Source of the DNA: Phytophthora sp. 'mugwort'
Lineage: Eukaryota > Oomycota > Peronosporomycetes > Peronosporales > Peronosporaceae
Assembly (NCBI GenBank): GCA_033558025.1
Contig: JAUCEF010000007.1
Coordinates: 558,001-622,000, forward strand
DNA length: 64,000 nt
Direction of reading: 5' to 3'
The notes under the pieces are model-generated. The model was given only the letters and a program-made list of their open reading frames with translations, was not told where the DNA came from and ran no database searches. The position numbers were made by a program, and so were the translations under genes. Positions 21,411 to 34,433 of this stretch are shown in pieces (position 1 is the first letter of the stretch; every line of letters starts with the position of its first letter).

Positions 21411-21882
21411 TGCTGCGCGCTAGATAGCCGAGTGCGGGGCGGATGAAGTGGTAGGAGACGGCAATGGGAGCTTCAAGTCGAGGCTTGAAAAATGGAAATT
21501 GAGGGAGCAGAGTGCTGTTGAGGTTGGCCTACCAACCAGCCTCGTTGCAATCGCAACCGACCTAATGAACCGCGGTCACAACGAAACGGAGGTCAGAATT
21601 TACCAGATCTAATGCACCTTTGTGACTTTAATAACTCCGGTTAGTAATAATATGATACTATCACATCGGAGGGGATTGTCTATACTCTGAAATAGACTGT
21701 GCTCGGAATTAGTTGACACAGATTATAAAATATGCGTGGCACAGAATTCAAAATTGTCTCAGTCTAATAAGTAATTACCGGTTATTTGTAGTATTTATGT
21801 ATTGAAAGTTGTACAAAAATGAAGGTAGCGTTATAGTGCGACTTTGACGTAAACAAGACAGACCTCAAGCAACAGCAGCAAT
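21411..21882. other. PEX2 upstream region, no gene seen
   Basis: About 470 bp with no coding signal. It becomes AT-rich from 21,600 on and includes the PEX2 promoter. The minus-strand short frame at 21,782-21,997 overlaps PEX2 exon 1 and has no support. Confidence 0.5.
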
Positions 21883-23152
21883 ATGCAGACGCACGTGCAG
21901 GCAGCGGCGGCGGCGCTTCAGGAGAGCCGATCGGTTGTCGCTGAGGGATACAACACCGTCCAAGTGCGCGTGCCCTACAATTCTCTTCGCAATCCATCGA
22001 GCAATCTCCGCGTAAACAAATGGGACGCGCTGATCTTGGACTCAGAGATCCTCGGGCTGCTCAAGACGCCCATGAAGAGCATGTTTAGCATGTTTGAGCC
22101 TGGCGTTATGGACCACGCCAAGCCGGAGATCGACGCGGCGCTTGGGGCCATGCTGTTCGCTTTCACCACAGGTCTCGGAAGGGTACGGAGTGCCTGATTG
22201 CAAGGCATTGAGTGTTGGGAGGTCTTGTTGCTGATGCTTGTGATTTTAATTGCAGCCGACGCCAGGCATGAAGCTAGAGAATGTCCGGTACACGCCGCAT
22301 CTGTTGACTCGTCGTCGCGTGGGCGCCTTCTTCCTGTTGTCAGTGGGAGTGCCTTACTTCTGGAAGCGCCTCTCTCGATACCTATCGTCTGCACGATGGA
22401 ATGTCCGAGGAGCTGCTTTTGGTGGGGACACGCTTGATGGCGGCGAGACTTCTCGTCAGCGGGTACTAGCACTGATGAAGAAGGTTGAAACATTTGTAAT
22501 CACGTGCCAGTTCGTCAACTTGCTTATCTTCTTGCGCAAGGGAGCATACCGTTCGCTGCCGGAGAGATGCCTTGGAATGAAAATGGTTCGCTGAAGCAAG
22601 ATGAGGTTTGAACTTTTAATTGAACCTGGAAAATATTTTTTTAACGCAATTGCTATATGTACAGGAAAGTATCGTTCCGTCAACAGCTCCGCGGTCGATC
22701 AACTTCGAATACATGACTCGTCAGTTGTTGTGGGACGGATTGATGGTGCAACAGAGCGGCGTCTATTAAAACCAAATCGTAAACAGTGGCGTCTAACTTG
22801 CTACCTTGTGTCACGCAGGAGTTCGGCAACTTTGTACTTCCCTTCGTGACGTGGAGCAGATCGCGCACGAGCACAGCGTTGCAAGGAAGCTCGTCTGCTA
22901 CGGATACTCGCTCATCGCAGTGCTGCCTGTGCGGGATTTCGCCGCCCCAGACTCCGTACATCACGTCGTGCAAGCACGTATACTGTTATTACTGTCTGCA
23001 GACTGCGGTCGCCACAGAAGACGATTTCGTGTACGTAGTTGCTGGCGGAATGACTCTAGACGACTTGTGCTCTGACATTCACTTCGATGTCCTTCTGTAG
23101 TTGCGTGACATGCGGATTAAAATTCGATTCGTCTCAGCGGCTTCGGACGTAG
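21883..23152 (+). CDS. PEX2: Peroxisomal biogenesis RING protein PEX2
   Basis: Five exons: 21883-22182, 22256-22585, 22665-22745, 22819-23030 and 23101-23152, with phases consistent throughout, giving 324 residues (animal PEX2 is about 305). PEX2 is a peroxisomal-membrane E3 ligase acting with PEX10 and PEX12 in PEX5 recycling. Exons 1-3 give the membrane Pex2/Pex12 domain (RVPYNSLRNPSSNLRVNKWD, INFEYMTRQLLWDGLMEFG). The C-terminal RING uses C272, C275, C288, H290, C293, C296, C309 and C312. The last Cys pair (CVTC) is encoded only if the fourth intron starts at GTACGT (23031), which decides the splice. Intron 2 has a weak GTTCGC donor. Confidence 0.88.
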
Positions 23153-23401
23153 ATAAACACGTAGCTTTCGTGGAACACTGCGAAATCTAAGCAAGTTGAA
23201 GCAGTGACTTCCGGCAAACAGACGTAGTAGTAGTAGTACAACGTACTACGTGTAGTAGTACTGTAGCGTTCACTTGCACGTTGAGTACATATTAACTAGA
23301 CTGCCGCATTCTACAACTTGCTGGTGAACTTACGCCAAATGTACGTCTTCTACATCTATAGGCCTACAGCTTTCATCTCGTTAGATTCTTTTGGAAAGGG
23401 T

Positions 23402-23417
23402 GGTGTTAAAAAACACC
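23402..23417 (-). terminator. Histone 3' stem-loop of H3
   Basis: On the minus strand ggtgtt-tttt-aacacc forms a 6-bp stem with a 4-nt loop, 111 bases after the H3 stop. This is the architecture of metazoan and algal replication-dependent histone mRNA ends. A near-identical hairpin follows H4. Confidence 0.75.
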
Positions 23418-23527
23418 AGGATGAAATGTTAGCCAGCCCAGTCGGGCCAACTAAAGAAAACTAACTCACCACAAGGAGCGGTGAAGTTGTTAGCGGGTTA
23501 GATGACGCCATCAAAGATAGTGACAAA

Positions 23528-24724
<1,197 letters not shown>

Positions 24725-24869
24725 GCACATTGCCGCTTACTCCCACGGGTTCCTATCGAGTCTCGCACTTAAGGATCCAACAATTCGCTTCTATACGGTT
24801 CCATGTAGATTAGCTGCTCTGATTGAACGACTTATCTAGTGGACGCCAACTACGAAGTGTCAATTTTCT

Positions 24870-24885
24870 GGTGTTTCTTAACACC
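24870..24885 (+). terminator. Histone 3' stem-loop of H4
   Basis: ggtgtt-tctt-aacacc forms a 6-bp stem with a 4-nt loop, 145 bases after the H4 stop. The stem is identical to that after H3, and both are followed by accac. Confidence 0.75.
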
Positions 24886-25008
24886 ACCATTTTCTAAAGA
24901 ATTTTCATCTCATTAGGTCTACTGTAGTATTAGTTCTCGATAGAAAGTCGTGTGATCAGTCTATAGCTCTAAGCGCGCTGAAAGCGACGCTATTAAGATC
25001 GATTAAAG

Positions 25009-25689
25009 CTAGTTTCGGCGAAGTCTTTGCTTTCGTGCCTGGTTGTGCTGCTGTGTGTAAAACTCTTGTCTCGATAAAACATCGTGCGAATTCGGAAGAT
25101 CCGTGACGGAGACTACGAGGTCGTAGCTCGTATCGACATCACCAGCCCCGAAGACCCCGATGTGCAGCGCGATCCAGCGACGACCCCCCTCCTCGTTCTT
25201 GCGTGGAAATCCGTCAAGGTACGTGAAGAGTTTAATGAGCTCGTTGCCTCGGCGCTGCCCGATCCACGTAGAGTGGCCCATGCGTGGATACTTGACCTCG
25301 CTGGAGAGGTACAGGTTGGCGTCGCCGCCCACGGACACGTCGTCACTGTTGCACAGCAGCTCCACCGCGACGAGGTGTTCGTGCTCGTGGCGCCCCACGC
25401 ATAGATGATAGAAGTTGTAGCCGTCGGGCGTCACGGTGCCGTTTACAGTCATGTTTGGTGCAACACGCGTGCCCAGCGGCAAACCCCACTGCGCGATCGT
25501 CCCGTCAGACGCTAACTGGATCTCATCAATTTCGCACTCTGCGTCCGCTGAAAGTTCCAGGGGTGAGCCGTTGCCAAACGCTCCTTGCGAGTAGACGTCA
25601 GCCGGTGACGCAAAACCGATGTAGAACGAGAAGGTCCCCAACAGGAGCAGCAACATCAGCAGGCAATGAAGCGCCGCTGCTGGCAGCAT
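25009..25689 (-). CDS. Secreted protein with PPC-like beta-sandwich, role unknown
   Basis: A single-exon 226-residue frame starting at the ATG 25689-25687. Residues 1-27 form a long signal peptide or membrane anchor (AALHCLLMLLLLLGTFSFYI). The rest has a beta-rich pattern. GYNFYHLCVGRHEHEHLVAV, GGDANLYLSSEVKYP, and WIALHIGVFGAGDVDTSYDL together resemble the bacterial pre-peptidase C-terminal (PPC) fold, where a DADLYV-type strand and a W-x-I-G-V strand recur. Two N-glycosylation sequons lie in NMTVNGT. The tail is basic (RKQRLRRN). No catalytic motif is seen. The PPC comparison is an inference. Confidence 0.6.
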   Translation of the reverse strand: MLPAAALHCLLMLLLLLGTFSFYIGFASPADVYSQGAFGNGSPLELSADAECEIDEIQLASDGTIAQWGLPLGTRVAPNMTVNGTVTPDGYNFYHLCVGRHEHEHLVAVELLCNSDDVSVGGDANLYLSSEVKYPRMGHSTWIGQRRGNELIKLFTYLDGFPRKNEEGGRRWIALHIGVFGAGDVDTSYDLVVSVTDLPNSHDVLSRQEFYTQQHNQARKQRLRRN

Positions 25690-26030
25690 TGAAGAAGAAT
25701 AAGAATGATCGACGCTTGAAGTGGCTTCTTACCGATTTGGTGTCACCGAAATAGTGTTTCTATTTTTTCATCGAAAAGATTGGCAAGTCAAGCGTGACGT
25801 TGAACGTATTGAAGGCGACTAGCCGAGCGCTGCCGCCTACGCGGCGTTGGGTTTAGTTTTGGTCCCAGCTTCGCTCCGACGGGCAGGCCCACATAAAAAT
25901 ATATATTACTAGATGTCCACCAAACGTTGTTGGAAAGGGGCTGTCCATAATATGCAGAGCGCATCAAGAGCTCGCCCCCCGCCCATGTGAAGAGCATCTA
26001 AGGCGCCTAGCGGCACAGGTCTCCTAAAGT
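25690..26030. other. No recognisable gene
   Basis: The upstream flank of the secreted-protein gene. The minus-strand frames from 25,788 on are short and unsupported. Confidence 0.4.
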
Positions 26031-26135
26031 ACCAGAATGCGAGTGTGATGAACCCGCAGAGCATGCTCTCACGATCCATTAACCAGAATGCGAGTGTGAT
26101 GAACCCGCAGAGCATGCTCTCACGATCCATTAACC
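26031..26135. repeat. 51-bp tandem duplication, two copies
   Basis: The unit beginning accagaatgcgagtgtgatg occurs at 26031 and 26082 with no difference visible. Because 51 is divisible by three, the minus strand encodes a 17-residue repeat (DRESMLCGFITLAFW plus two). This is probably accidental. Confidence 0.85.
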
Positions 26136-26669
26136 ATAGTTGCCAGTGACGGAACTTCTCAATCTACTGTAAAACCTGGGATTGAGCCCAATCCCTCTAA
26201 TAGTGCCCCACCCGCCATGCGATAAATGTAGTGCCCCACTCTTTTAGAATTCTCAGAATTGTCAGATCGGAGCCAGCATAAATTAATTGCCATTGGCGAG
26301 TTGCTACTGTGTCAAAATCAAGTGGCGACGCCGGTTGAGCTCAGGGAGCAGCTTTTCACTTTCATTGTCAATTTCCAAGTTCATGGTGGAAAATAAGCTG
26401 TCTGTAGTCCAAGAACTGGAGGCTTCGAGCGTCCGGTTACGAAGAAGCATAAACTCGACAGGAAGACATCGAGCACGTGCAGCATGTGATCAAGGAGTAC
26501 AGTACAACATTTAGTACTCGAACATTTACAACATGAATGTGACTGCTGTGTTCCTTTATCACAATCGCAACACGAAAATCGAATTCCGTGGGATTGAGGA
26601 CGTCAACGGAAAGTCGTTCGTCTTCGCGAAGAGGTCAAGATTCAATGCTCCATCCCTTGAAATAGTGCC
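26136..26669. other. No recognisable gene; flank of gypsy A LTR
   Basis: Short plus-strand stretches such as VELREQLFTFIVNFQVHGG (about 26,333) look coding-like but soon hit stops. They may be the relic of an older element. Nothing can be named. Confidence 0.35.
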
Positions 26670-27025
26670 TGTGACGGGGCACACAACACCTTATGCACAG
26701 GAAGTGTCACTTCCGGAGAGTATACAAACTCTCCGTGAACGGCAGTTCACTAGTTCCTGGCCTGGGGACTGTTACCAAAATAGGTAGACTTAAGACTGAA
26801 TATATTTGTAGGTGACCCCTTTTAATGCATCTACATACTAGCTATTAGTCACCTATAAAGTTCCCTAGATCTTACCCTATTGAGTGGCTCTGAGGTCTTT
26901 GTACCATATCTGTGGTGCCTATCCATGACGTCATTACCGTCGACGTCATAGTGATGTTTGGCCACATCACTTAGTGTACTTGGGTACACTTGCTCTGAAG
27001 AGTGACTTGAAACTCTTCATGTAAA
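26670..27025 (-). repeat. Gypsy family A LTR, left (3' LTR of the left copy)
   Basis: On the minus strand this 356-bp segment matches the LTR at 43679-44043 and ends CCCCGTCACA. Its first ten bases (TGTAACGGGG) are missing, and the sequence starts TTTACATGAAGAG right after a polypurine run. It differs from the right LTR at many positions (for example gtgcataagg against gtgcgcaagg), much more than the internal regions differ. Confidence 0.75.
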
Positions 27026-27036
27026 CCCTCCCCCAC
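27026..27036 (-). other. Polypurine tract of gypsy A, left copy
   Basis: The minus strand reads gtgggggaggg directly before the LTR. This is the expected plus-strand primer position, although the LTR start itself is trimmed by about ten bases. Confidence 0.55.
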
Positions 27037-27059
27037 TTAGGTCCGGTTTACCGACCATC

Positions 27060-29250
27060 CAGGGCGAGTGAAAGGAAATCTCCATCTTTCCAAGTCGTAT
27101 TACATCGACTTCGCTGCGGTTTCGCTTTCGCAGCCGGATCATTTCCTTTTGGGGCTCGAGCACTTTCGCACGCTCTTCTGCTTCTCGGCTTCCACAACAA
27201 CCTCAAGCATAACCAAGACTCGGTCTGGCAATGGTGCGAAAGCACCTGCCAAGTCTGTTGCTTCGAAGCAGCAGGCTAAGAGCTCTAAGCCGTCCGGCAA
27301 AGACTCTGCCGCTAAGGGATCCACCAAGGTGGCATCCAAGGTGACCCCCAAGGCAGTTGAACCGCCTGAGGAGGACCCTGAGCTCCTCGTGGACTATGAG
27401 GACTCGGACAAGTCTCCCATGTCCTGGGGTGATAACGAGATCCCGCTCGTCAAGGGGTCTGACGGCGACCCGAGTCAGTCGGACTCGCTTGGGTCCCGTA
27501 CCCCGCTGTCTAGCCATAACGGCGACGATGGCACGCGTCGAAGATGGCCGAGCGTCAGGGGGACCCATACTCATCCAAGGAGGACGAAAAGAATCCTCGT
27601 TCTCCGGTCAAGAACTTGACGCTCGCTGAGGCAACTGCCCGTGTCAAGGCTGCGAAGGCTACAGCAGCCTCGGAAGTAAGCCGTAAGCGGCGGGCTGCTT
27701 TCAGTTCTCCGATCCGTGAAGGGTATGGAACCCTCATGCTCACGAACAAGGAACTCTCCGATTTCTCTTCCGATGAGGAGGAAGAGGGCCAAGTCGGCCG
27801 AGAAATCTCCAACGATCTCGACGGACAGCAGTCTTAGTATCAGGCTGTTTGTCATAAGGGAGCGCGGTCCCCGACGACCCGAAGTACTTTTCACCTGTAC
27901 ATGGGGATCCGCCTTACGCTCGCGGGTACTTCCCTCCTGAGGAGTCCCACGGAGCCGACGTCTACATGGGTCAGCTCCAGCCGCCTCGCGTGCTTCTTGG
28001 CGGGCGCTCTTCTCGAGGCGCTTATGAGCGCCACCTGGTGGCCAAGCAGCCCCTGTTCCAAAACGTGAGCATTGCTCGGTGCGTGCTCCTGGCACCGCAC
28101 AACAACATCCCGCTCAAGGAGTTCACGAGCCGGCGACAGAAGCCTGAGCTCCGGTCGGGACTCCGACCTGTGTGGGGCTATCCAGCCATGATGCCCCCAC
28201 ACTGTGGCTCTTTCCAAGATCCGAGCCGTCTTTTGGAAGTGGGCAGCTACGCGCTGCTGACAAGGGCAACTCGAGGTTCTCCGGCAGGATCTCACCCTGG
28301 AGGATATCTCTGACCTCCGAGATCTGCGTATTGAGTTTGCTTATGTGGTAGGCAAACGGCAGCTCTCTCGAGAACTACAGAAGCATCCCGCTTCTAGCGC
28401 TCACGATGAGCGCAGGTATGGTCTCGGTTCTACGACCACACCCCGTTCGGGCAAGAAAGCCCGAACTACTTACGAAGCCGCCGCCGATTCCGTTCCCAGA
28501 TCGCGACAGCCTTCGGGCAACCAGCCTGGAGCCGTTCGTACGGCTCCCAGGATCACTCAGCTTCGGAGTACCCCCTCCACTTCACGCGGAGCTGGCGCTT
28601 CCCGTGGACGCGCCGCTCCTAGAGCACACGCTCCACGTGGTAGTGGGTCTCCCCATTACGATCGAGGAGAGGGGGTGGTGCCCTCGAACGAGTGCGCGTA
28701 TGAGGCGCCACCCCTCCGGTCCAACTCAGGACCTGGTGTACCGCCTTCGGCTCCACCTCGTGTCGTTGAAGACACCGCTCTCCGTCGTCGAGTCCTCGCG
28801 CTTGAGATTGCGCTTGGACTTGTGTGAGGGCGGGGCTGCTGCTGCCCAGGCCGGGAGCGCTGGGGTCCTTGGGCCGATTCGTGACGACGTGAATCGTCTG
28901 GCCGATGACTTGTCGGCCCTTGAAGGACGGGTCGATCGTCGTACGAATAACATGAACGAGCTTTTCCAACGTCTGGATGCCTTTTGGGCGTCGATAGTCC
29001 GAGTCCAACGGGGGTTGTTTCTTGTTTGGGACCTCCTGCGTACTCCCCGCCGTATCACTATGACTCATACTCGGCGTATGCAGCCGGGGTTCCTTCGTAT
29101 GGAGCCCCTTCCGCGGCCCCACAAGGGACCTGGGATTCTGGCTCTGGGTGCGCTCAGAAAGCGTCGCAGCCTCGCTTTGTAGAGCTGGGGTCTGTGAGCC
29201 CTGCGGATTATGGTACCATGGTACCGCTTCAGACGGCCCACGTAGAACGT
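27060..29250 (+). pseudogene. Antisense coding region between gypsy A pol and 3' LTR
   Basis: The plus strand, opposite to pol, carries a frameshifted but coding-like protein of roughly 650-700 residues. It starts with a Lys/Ser/Pro-rich part (27.2-27.35 kb) and an acidic stretch with PELLVDYEDSDKSPMSWGDN. Next come LTLAEATARVKAAKATAASE and LLGGRSSRGAYERHLVAKQP. An Arg/Pro/Ser-rich part follows, then a coiled-coil-like segment (NRLADDLSALEGRVDRRTNN) and a Tyr-rich tail near 29,050. Its end overlaps the pol 3' end. The composition is gag-like or structural but I cannot name it. An inserted unrelated element is the alternative. Confidence 0.45.
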
Positions 29251-30360
29251 CGAGTGGGTCGTCATCGACTTAGTCAGGGCAATGGTATATGCCGCACCAT
29301 GCCTGGCCAGGACCGCAAAGGGTCCAATGAAGCGGTGCTTCAGCTTGTTGCTCCCAACGGAACTTACCGTGGCGAGTGACAAGTTCCTAATGTCTAGCAG
29401 GACTAAATCCCCCACATTAAACACGTTTAAGTTTCCTCTTCCTTTCTTGTCAGAGTACTCCTTCTGTTTGTCCTGTGCCGCTGCCATGGCATCACGGGCA
29501 CGGCTGATTACGTTCATCCTGGTGTCTATCAAGACTCCACTTGTTTCCGCAAGGAAACCGGTCTCATATCCGAGACTTGGGAGGAAAGCGCTTTCCGAGC
29601 CTCTCCTCCACTTAGAATTGAAGACGGGGTGCTGCCTCGCAAAGTGAGCGGCTCCCGTGGATGGCGTAAGCTATTCAGATAGAACGGGGTATACCCGGTT
29701 GATGCGTGAACCGCATTGTTGAGTGCAAACTCAACTACCGGCAGGCGTTCTGAGTGCGAGGAGACTCTGCACAGATACTGCGTAGAATGTCCTCAAGCGA
29801 TCGGTTGGCACGCTCCGTCCGTCCATCCGTTGGAGGCGGGTGATCGGCAGTATACATGTGCAGCCTCGTTCCAAGTAGATGGAACAGTGTTCGCCAAAAC
29901 GCAGCGGCAAACCGCCGGTCACGATCCGAGACAATTGTGTACGGCAGACCATGATGGCGGAAAACGCCGTCCAGGCACAGCTTCGCAGCCTGTTCCCCGG
30001 TCACTGTGTCTTTGACCGGAGCAAGACGCACCATCTTGATCAGACGGCACACGAACACCCAGATGCCGGTGTTTCCGTGGCCGTCGTCTGGAAGTCCAAG
30101 ATGAATTCCAGACTCACCGACTTCTAGCAGTCCGCTGGAACCAGGCAGGCTCTGAAAAGGAGACGAGGCGTGCCCGGCGGGTTTCACCCGCTGACATGTT
30201 TCCCATGTCTTCACGTACTGTGCGACCCACTTGTATATGTGGGTCTACCAAAGATATTGAGAGACCGATTGCAAGGTCTTCTAGCGGCCCAAGCGACCTC
30301 TGGACGGAGCATCGTGCGCCTCTTGAAGGATGCCAAACTTGAGATCCTCGTCATTAATAC
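29180..30360 (-). pseudogene. Gypsy A integrase, left copy
   Basis: The minus strand gives the DDE core in 29735-30214 (HGLPYTIVSDRDRRFAAAFW and TDGRTERANRSLEDILRSIC). The C-terminal SH3-like part (FNVGDLVLLDIRNLSL, HSTFYVGRLKRYH) lies at 29,180-29,530. The zinc-binding N-terminus is broken. No chromodomain follows, unlike element B. Confidence 0.8.
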
Positions 30361-30569
30361 GATTACCCGTGGGGGTTCATGGGTCTCCACTCGATAGTAG
30401 AGCAGGTCATCGGCCCACTCGTATCGATGGAGCCGGGCTCTCTGTCGTGGCGTGAGCCACTCGGCCTTAGCTGCCTTTCCAGCGGCCAGGAAACGCACCA
30501 GAGGTGCCAGGGCTTCATCGCCCCGATACGCCATGCGTATGTGATCGTATAGATTGGTCGAGTCACGGC

Positions 30570-31643
30570 TTATGTGCGACAGCTCATAGTCCGGCTTCGT
30601 GACATCGCATCGTCAAGAACATTGAGCTTGCCAGGCTTGTACTCGACGCGGAAGTTGTATTCCGCGAAGAAAGACAGCCACCTCGCCATCCGTTGGGACA
30701 AATGGGGCGAATTCGTCGCCGTCCGTAAGGATGCATGATCTGTGTAGATCACAAAGGGCTGGGAGCCCAGGAGGTACAGCCGGAACATGACAAGGCTACT
30801 TCATGACCAGCAGCTCCTTGTCGTGAACGGGGTAGTTCCGTTCGGTAGTCTTGAGCTGCCTGGACTGAAACAAGATCACTCGTTCACGTCCTGCTGCATC
30901 GTGCTGCAGCAATGCACACCCGATTGCAACGCCTTTGTCTCGTCCGGCAGTGCCAGGACAGGCGCCTTCTGAAGGCTTGCCTTGACATTGTCAAAGGCTT
31001 CCTGGTGCTCACGCCCCCAGCGCCAGTCGGTATCCTTCTTTAGAAGATCCGACAAGGGTCTAGCCAGACCCGCGTACCCTTCGCTGTACTTGTGAAGGTA
31101 GTTGGTCAAGCTCAGCCACTTCCTCAGGTCCTTCTGGGAACTTGGCGTTGACCAAGCCGAAATGGCCTTGACCTTCTCCGGGTCATCTCGAACGCCGACG
31201 TTGCTAACGAAGCAACCGAGAACTTTGATCTCTTGCGCCGCGAAGACGCACTTGTTGATGTTGGCATAGAGCTTGTTCGCTCTCAGGACCTCCAACACTC
31301 GACGGAGGTGCTTCAAATGCACCTGCATAGCCGTCTTGTCTCCCTCAGTACGGCTATGGATGAAGGTGTCGTCGAAGTACGACTGTGCGTACGCACGCAG
31401 TGGTCTAAACAACTGCGTGACCAGGCGATTGAACGTCGCCGGTGCATTAGACAGGCCCTGTGGCATCACCAGCCACCCCCAGAGCATACCGCTCGGGGTA
31501 CTCACTGCGGTGAGCGGGATGTCGCTCTCGCGCATCAGGATCTGGTAGTATCCGTCCACCAGATCCAGGGCGATGTATAACTCGCACCCGACCATGTTAT
31601 TTAACAACACATCTTTTCGTGGGATGGGTGTCTGGGCCGGCAC
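30570..31643 (-). pseudogene. Gypsy A reverse transcriptase and RNase H, left copy
   Basis: 30876-31643 contains the reverse transcriptase palm: LYIALDLVDGYYQILMRESD, VMPQGLSNAPATFNRL and the catalytic SYFDDTF, then the thumb motif NINKCVFAAQEIKVLG. It stops where RNase H begins; RNase H continues in another frame (RLYLLGSQPFVIYTDHASLR, 30570-30788). The stops are the same as in the right copy. Confidence 0.85.
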
Positions 31644-31814
31644 CGTTGCGCTGTTCAGCTTATTAAAAGCATGAACCAGATGCTATTTCTCGTTCGGCTT
31701 CCGAACGCAGAAGGTTGGCGTCGAGTGCGGAAATTTCGATTCCCGCACCATGCCTACATTGGCCTTTGCGACAAAGAAGGCATCAATGTCCTCGCACTGC
31801 TCGCGAGGCAGTGG

Positions 31815-33312
31815 TCATTGTCTGGTGACACAATACTTTGTTCCCAGCACGAGATCAATCTCGTGCCTGATCCCACGATCCGGTGGGAGTTGAGACGGTG
31901 GATCATTGGACATCACGTCCTCGAACTTTTTCATCAAACGATACACTGGATCCTTTGGGTTCTTGGAGAACCCAAGCGCGAGGCACGCTGGGAGGAGAAT
32001 GCCTCTAGGACGCCCTCGTCCATAACCGAGGAGGAATTCAATTCCTCTAAAGTGGACTCTTACTTCAAGAGTACCACCTCTGCGATTTCTCCTGCCTTCA
32101 GGTCGGCCAGGAAATCTGTTGGCGTCAACTCTTCGAGCTTCAGGAGCTCTGATACCTCTGGCAGCGGCTCTAGCTGGATGCCGCCTGCCTTGACCCGATG
32201 GCCGGTCTCGCCGTCGAGGATGTGATAACACCCTTCGACAGGCTGCGTCGGAAGAACCCAGGCCCTGGGTTCCGAGTCGCTTGAAGCGACTCTAGTCTGA
32301 AATGACTTTAGACTCGACTTGCGGTGTCGATTATGTCATCGACGGCGACCGTGACGTGGTACTTCGTTATCCACGTCTATGGACGTCTCATTGACGAAGT
32401 CCAAAGCTTCTAGAGCTTCGTGTGGAACAAGTTACCCACACAGGAAGTGCATTCCGCCACTCCTTCTTCAGTTATGGTCTGGTCGACCTGGTGTGGAACA
32501 TGGTTACCCACACAGGAAGCGCATTCTGCGCCTTCCTCGCCAGTTTCTGTCTAGATGACTCGGTGTGGAACATGGTTACCCACACAGGAAGCGCCTCGCG
32601 TGTCTTCTGCGCCAGTTTCAGTCTGGGTGACTTGGTGTGGACCTAGGATACCCACCTGGTCGGTGCCTCCGGGCACCGCCACTCTTGAAGCCTCAGCCGT
32701 CGGTCTAGATTCCGGCGGGGGTCGAGGGCTATCCGGTAAGGACTGCCGCACTCGACCAGGTGCAGCTTCTGCTGCCACCGCTTCTAGGGAGTCGCTCAAT
32801 ACGTCGGCGGCTCCCAAATTCACTGGATGCTCCTGCATCCCGGCGCCCCTTTCGGACGCCCCAGTTCCTGGTAGAGGTGGGAACATGACTCACCAATGCT
32901 CTGCCAGTAACTGCGGGCCAGCTGGCCCCGATGGCTTTGTTTCGCCAATCGATCCATGGCTCATGTTTCTTGAGCCAGGGCATTCCCAGGATCAAGTCAT
33001 ACATTGTCCATCTCTAGGACAGTAAGCTGCTCCATGCTGTCGAAGTCCTCGAACTTCACAGCTAGATCCACATGGATCCTTGGGAACGGTAATCACCGTT
33101 CCGTCGGCCAGTTGTACTGACACTGTCCCGTTGCCTTTGCTTTCTCGTAAAGTATCGGCCAACTTGTTGCTGTTCTCCGCAACAGGCTGGCGGCGTGCGA
33201 AGTTCTTCGACGCCCCGGGGTCTATCAAGAGTCGGAAGGGATGGGCATATCCCGTACACTTACGTGTACTACTAGCAGCCCAACGCTGCCCTTCTTCAAT
33301 TCGAGAGTGCAA
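31815..33312 (-). pseudogene. Gypsy A protease and linker, left copy
   Basis: 32992-33312 has the retropepsin-like motif LIDPGASKNFARR, with the catalytic Asp followed by PGA instead of the usual SGA. Then MYDLILGMPWLKKHEPWIDW (32729-33004) and a linker with 24-residue repeats (see 32420-32646) lead to the reverse transcriptase N-terminus at 31815-32231. Frames shift several times. Confidence 0.7.
32420..32646 (-). repeat. 71-72-bp tandem repeats in gypsy A, left copy
   Basis: Units start at 32420, 32491, 32563 and 32634 with gtgtggaacatggttaccca. Read on the minus strand, each codes about 24 residues containing ECASCVGNHVPHQV. The fourth unit is partial. The same array is present in the right copy at 45845-46071. 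Confidence 0.85.
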
Positions 33313-33555
33313 AGATTCTCAGGGGTAAGTCTCCGTGGTGCGCGCCTCCCGCGCACCGCTCATGAAGACTTAGATCTTCCCCAGTAGCCCCCCCCCCCTA
33401 CTGGTGTCCTGCGTGCCCCTGCCCGTGGGGTCACGGCCTTCGCCAGCGACCCTTGAGCGCGACGGACTTGGGAGGGAAACGCTTCGTTTCCCCCCCGCAG
33501 GACAGGCACGTGCCATGTGCCCTAGCTTACCACAGCTGTAGCAACAAATATCATG

Positions 33556-34380
33556 CTACTCGGCGAGCCCAAGTTCCGTGGGAATTGGCCCGATTGCCCC
33601 CCCCCCCCCCCCCCCGACTTGGTGTCGCAGCCCCTGACCACATCGCCGCCGGCGTGCGCGCCTGGCCTCCTCTTGGAGGGCGACCTGGATCGCCGCTTCC
33701 AGAGTATTGGCCTGCACCCGAAATAGCTGGGTGCGGGCCGGGCCCACTCTTAGGTCGTCCATGAACACCGTCACCTTGATGTGTTCATGGAGTGGGTTTC
33801 CCACGAGGGATGCGGTGAGCTCCCGCATCTCCTGGATGTACTCGTGCAGCTCACGTCTTCCCTGTTTACATGACAGGAATCGTGACCGCTGGCGGTACTC
33901 ATAGTTCGCCGGGAGGAACGCGGCTCTGAGCTGTTCAAACAGCTGATCCCAGGATGCGAAGCATCCGGGCGTTGTCGCTTCCCGCGTATACGCCCAACTC
34001 TTAGCTTGCCCGCTACGGTTGGAGAGGGCGAAAGCCACTCGGAGGTGCTCCGAGGAGATGAGAGCCGCATCCATTGCGAGCTCTACTTCTCGCACCCAGA
34101 AGTGAAGGTTTTCACCTTCCTTCCCTTCATATGGGTTTACCTTCAGCCTCAGCGGCTTGGGGTAGACCGGTTTCGGCTCTGCGGCCGGAACTTGCAGGTT
34201 GCTCCGAAGATGTTCGATGAGCCCCCGCTCATACATGTCGAACGCGCGACCGCGTTCGACCTGCTCAGCTTGCGTTGACGACGCCAAGCTGCGCAAGGCA
34301 TCCATTCCAAAGATACCGGTCATCTTACGAACGGACTCGAACTGTGAGTCATTCAGATGAGAAAACTCATTCCGGTCCAT
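33556..34380 (-). pseudogene. gag: Gypsy A gag, left copy
   Basis: Starts MDRNEFSHLNDSQFESVRKM and contains the Retrotrans_gag core (NLHFWVREVELAMDAALISS, FLSCKQGRRELHEYIQEMRE). It ends after a poly-G run (19 C on the plus strand) at a TAG. The zinc knuckle CYSCGKLGHMARAC follows in frame just after that stop. In the right copy the G run is 17 long, so the frame differs. Confidence 0.8.
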
Positions 34381-34433
34381 GTTGCTAGGACCAAGAGGTT
34401 TCTTAGGTAGTAACCCGCGTAGGCGTAGATTGA

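Noticed and set aside
23031..23100. PEX2 ending at 23,099 without the last intron
   Set aside because: Reading through would lose the final CxxC of the RING. Splicing at 23,031/23,100 restores it.
33385..33620. Long C homopolymers as regulatory elements
   Set aside because: They differ in length between the two copies and are most simply replication or sequencing slippage.
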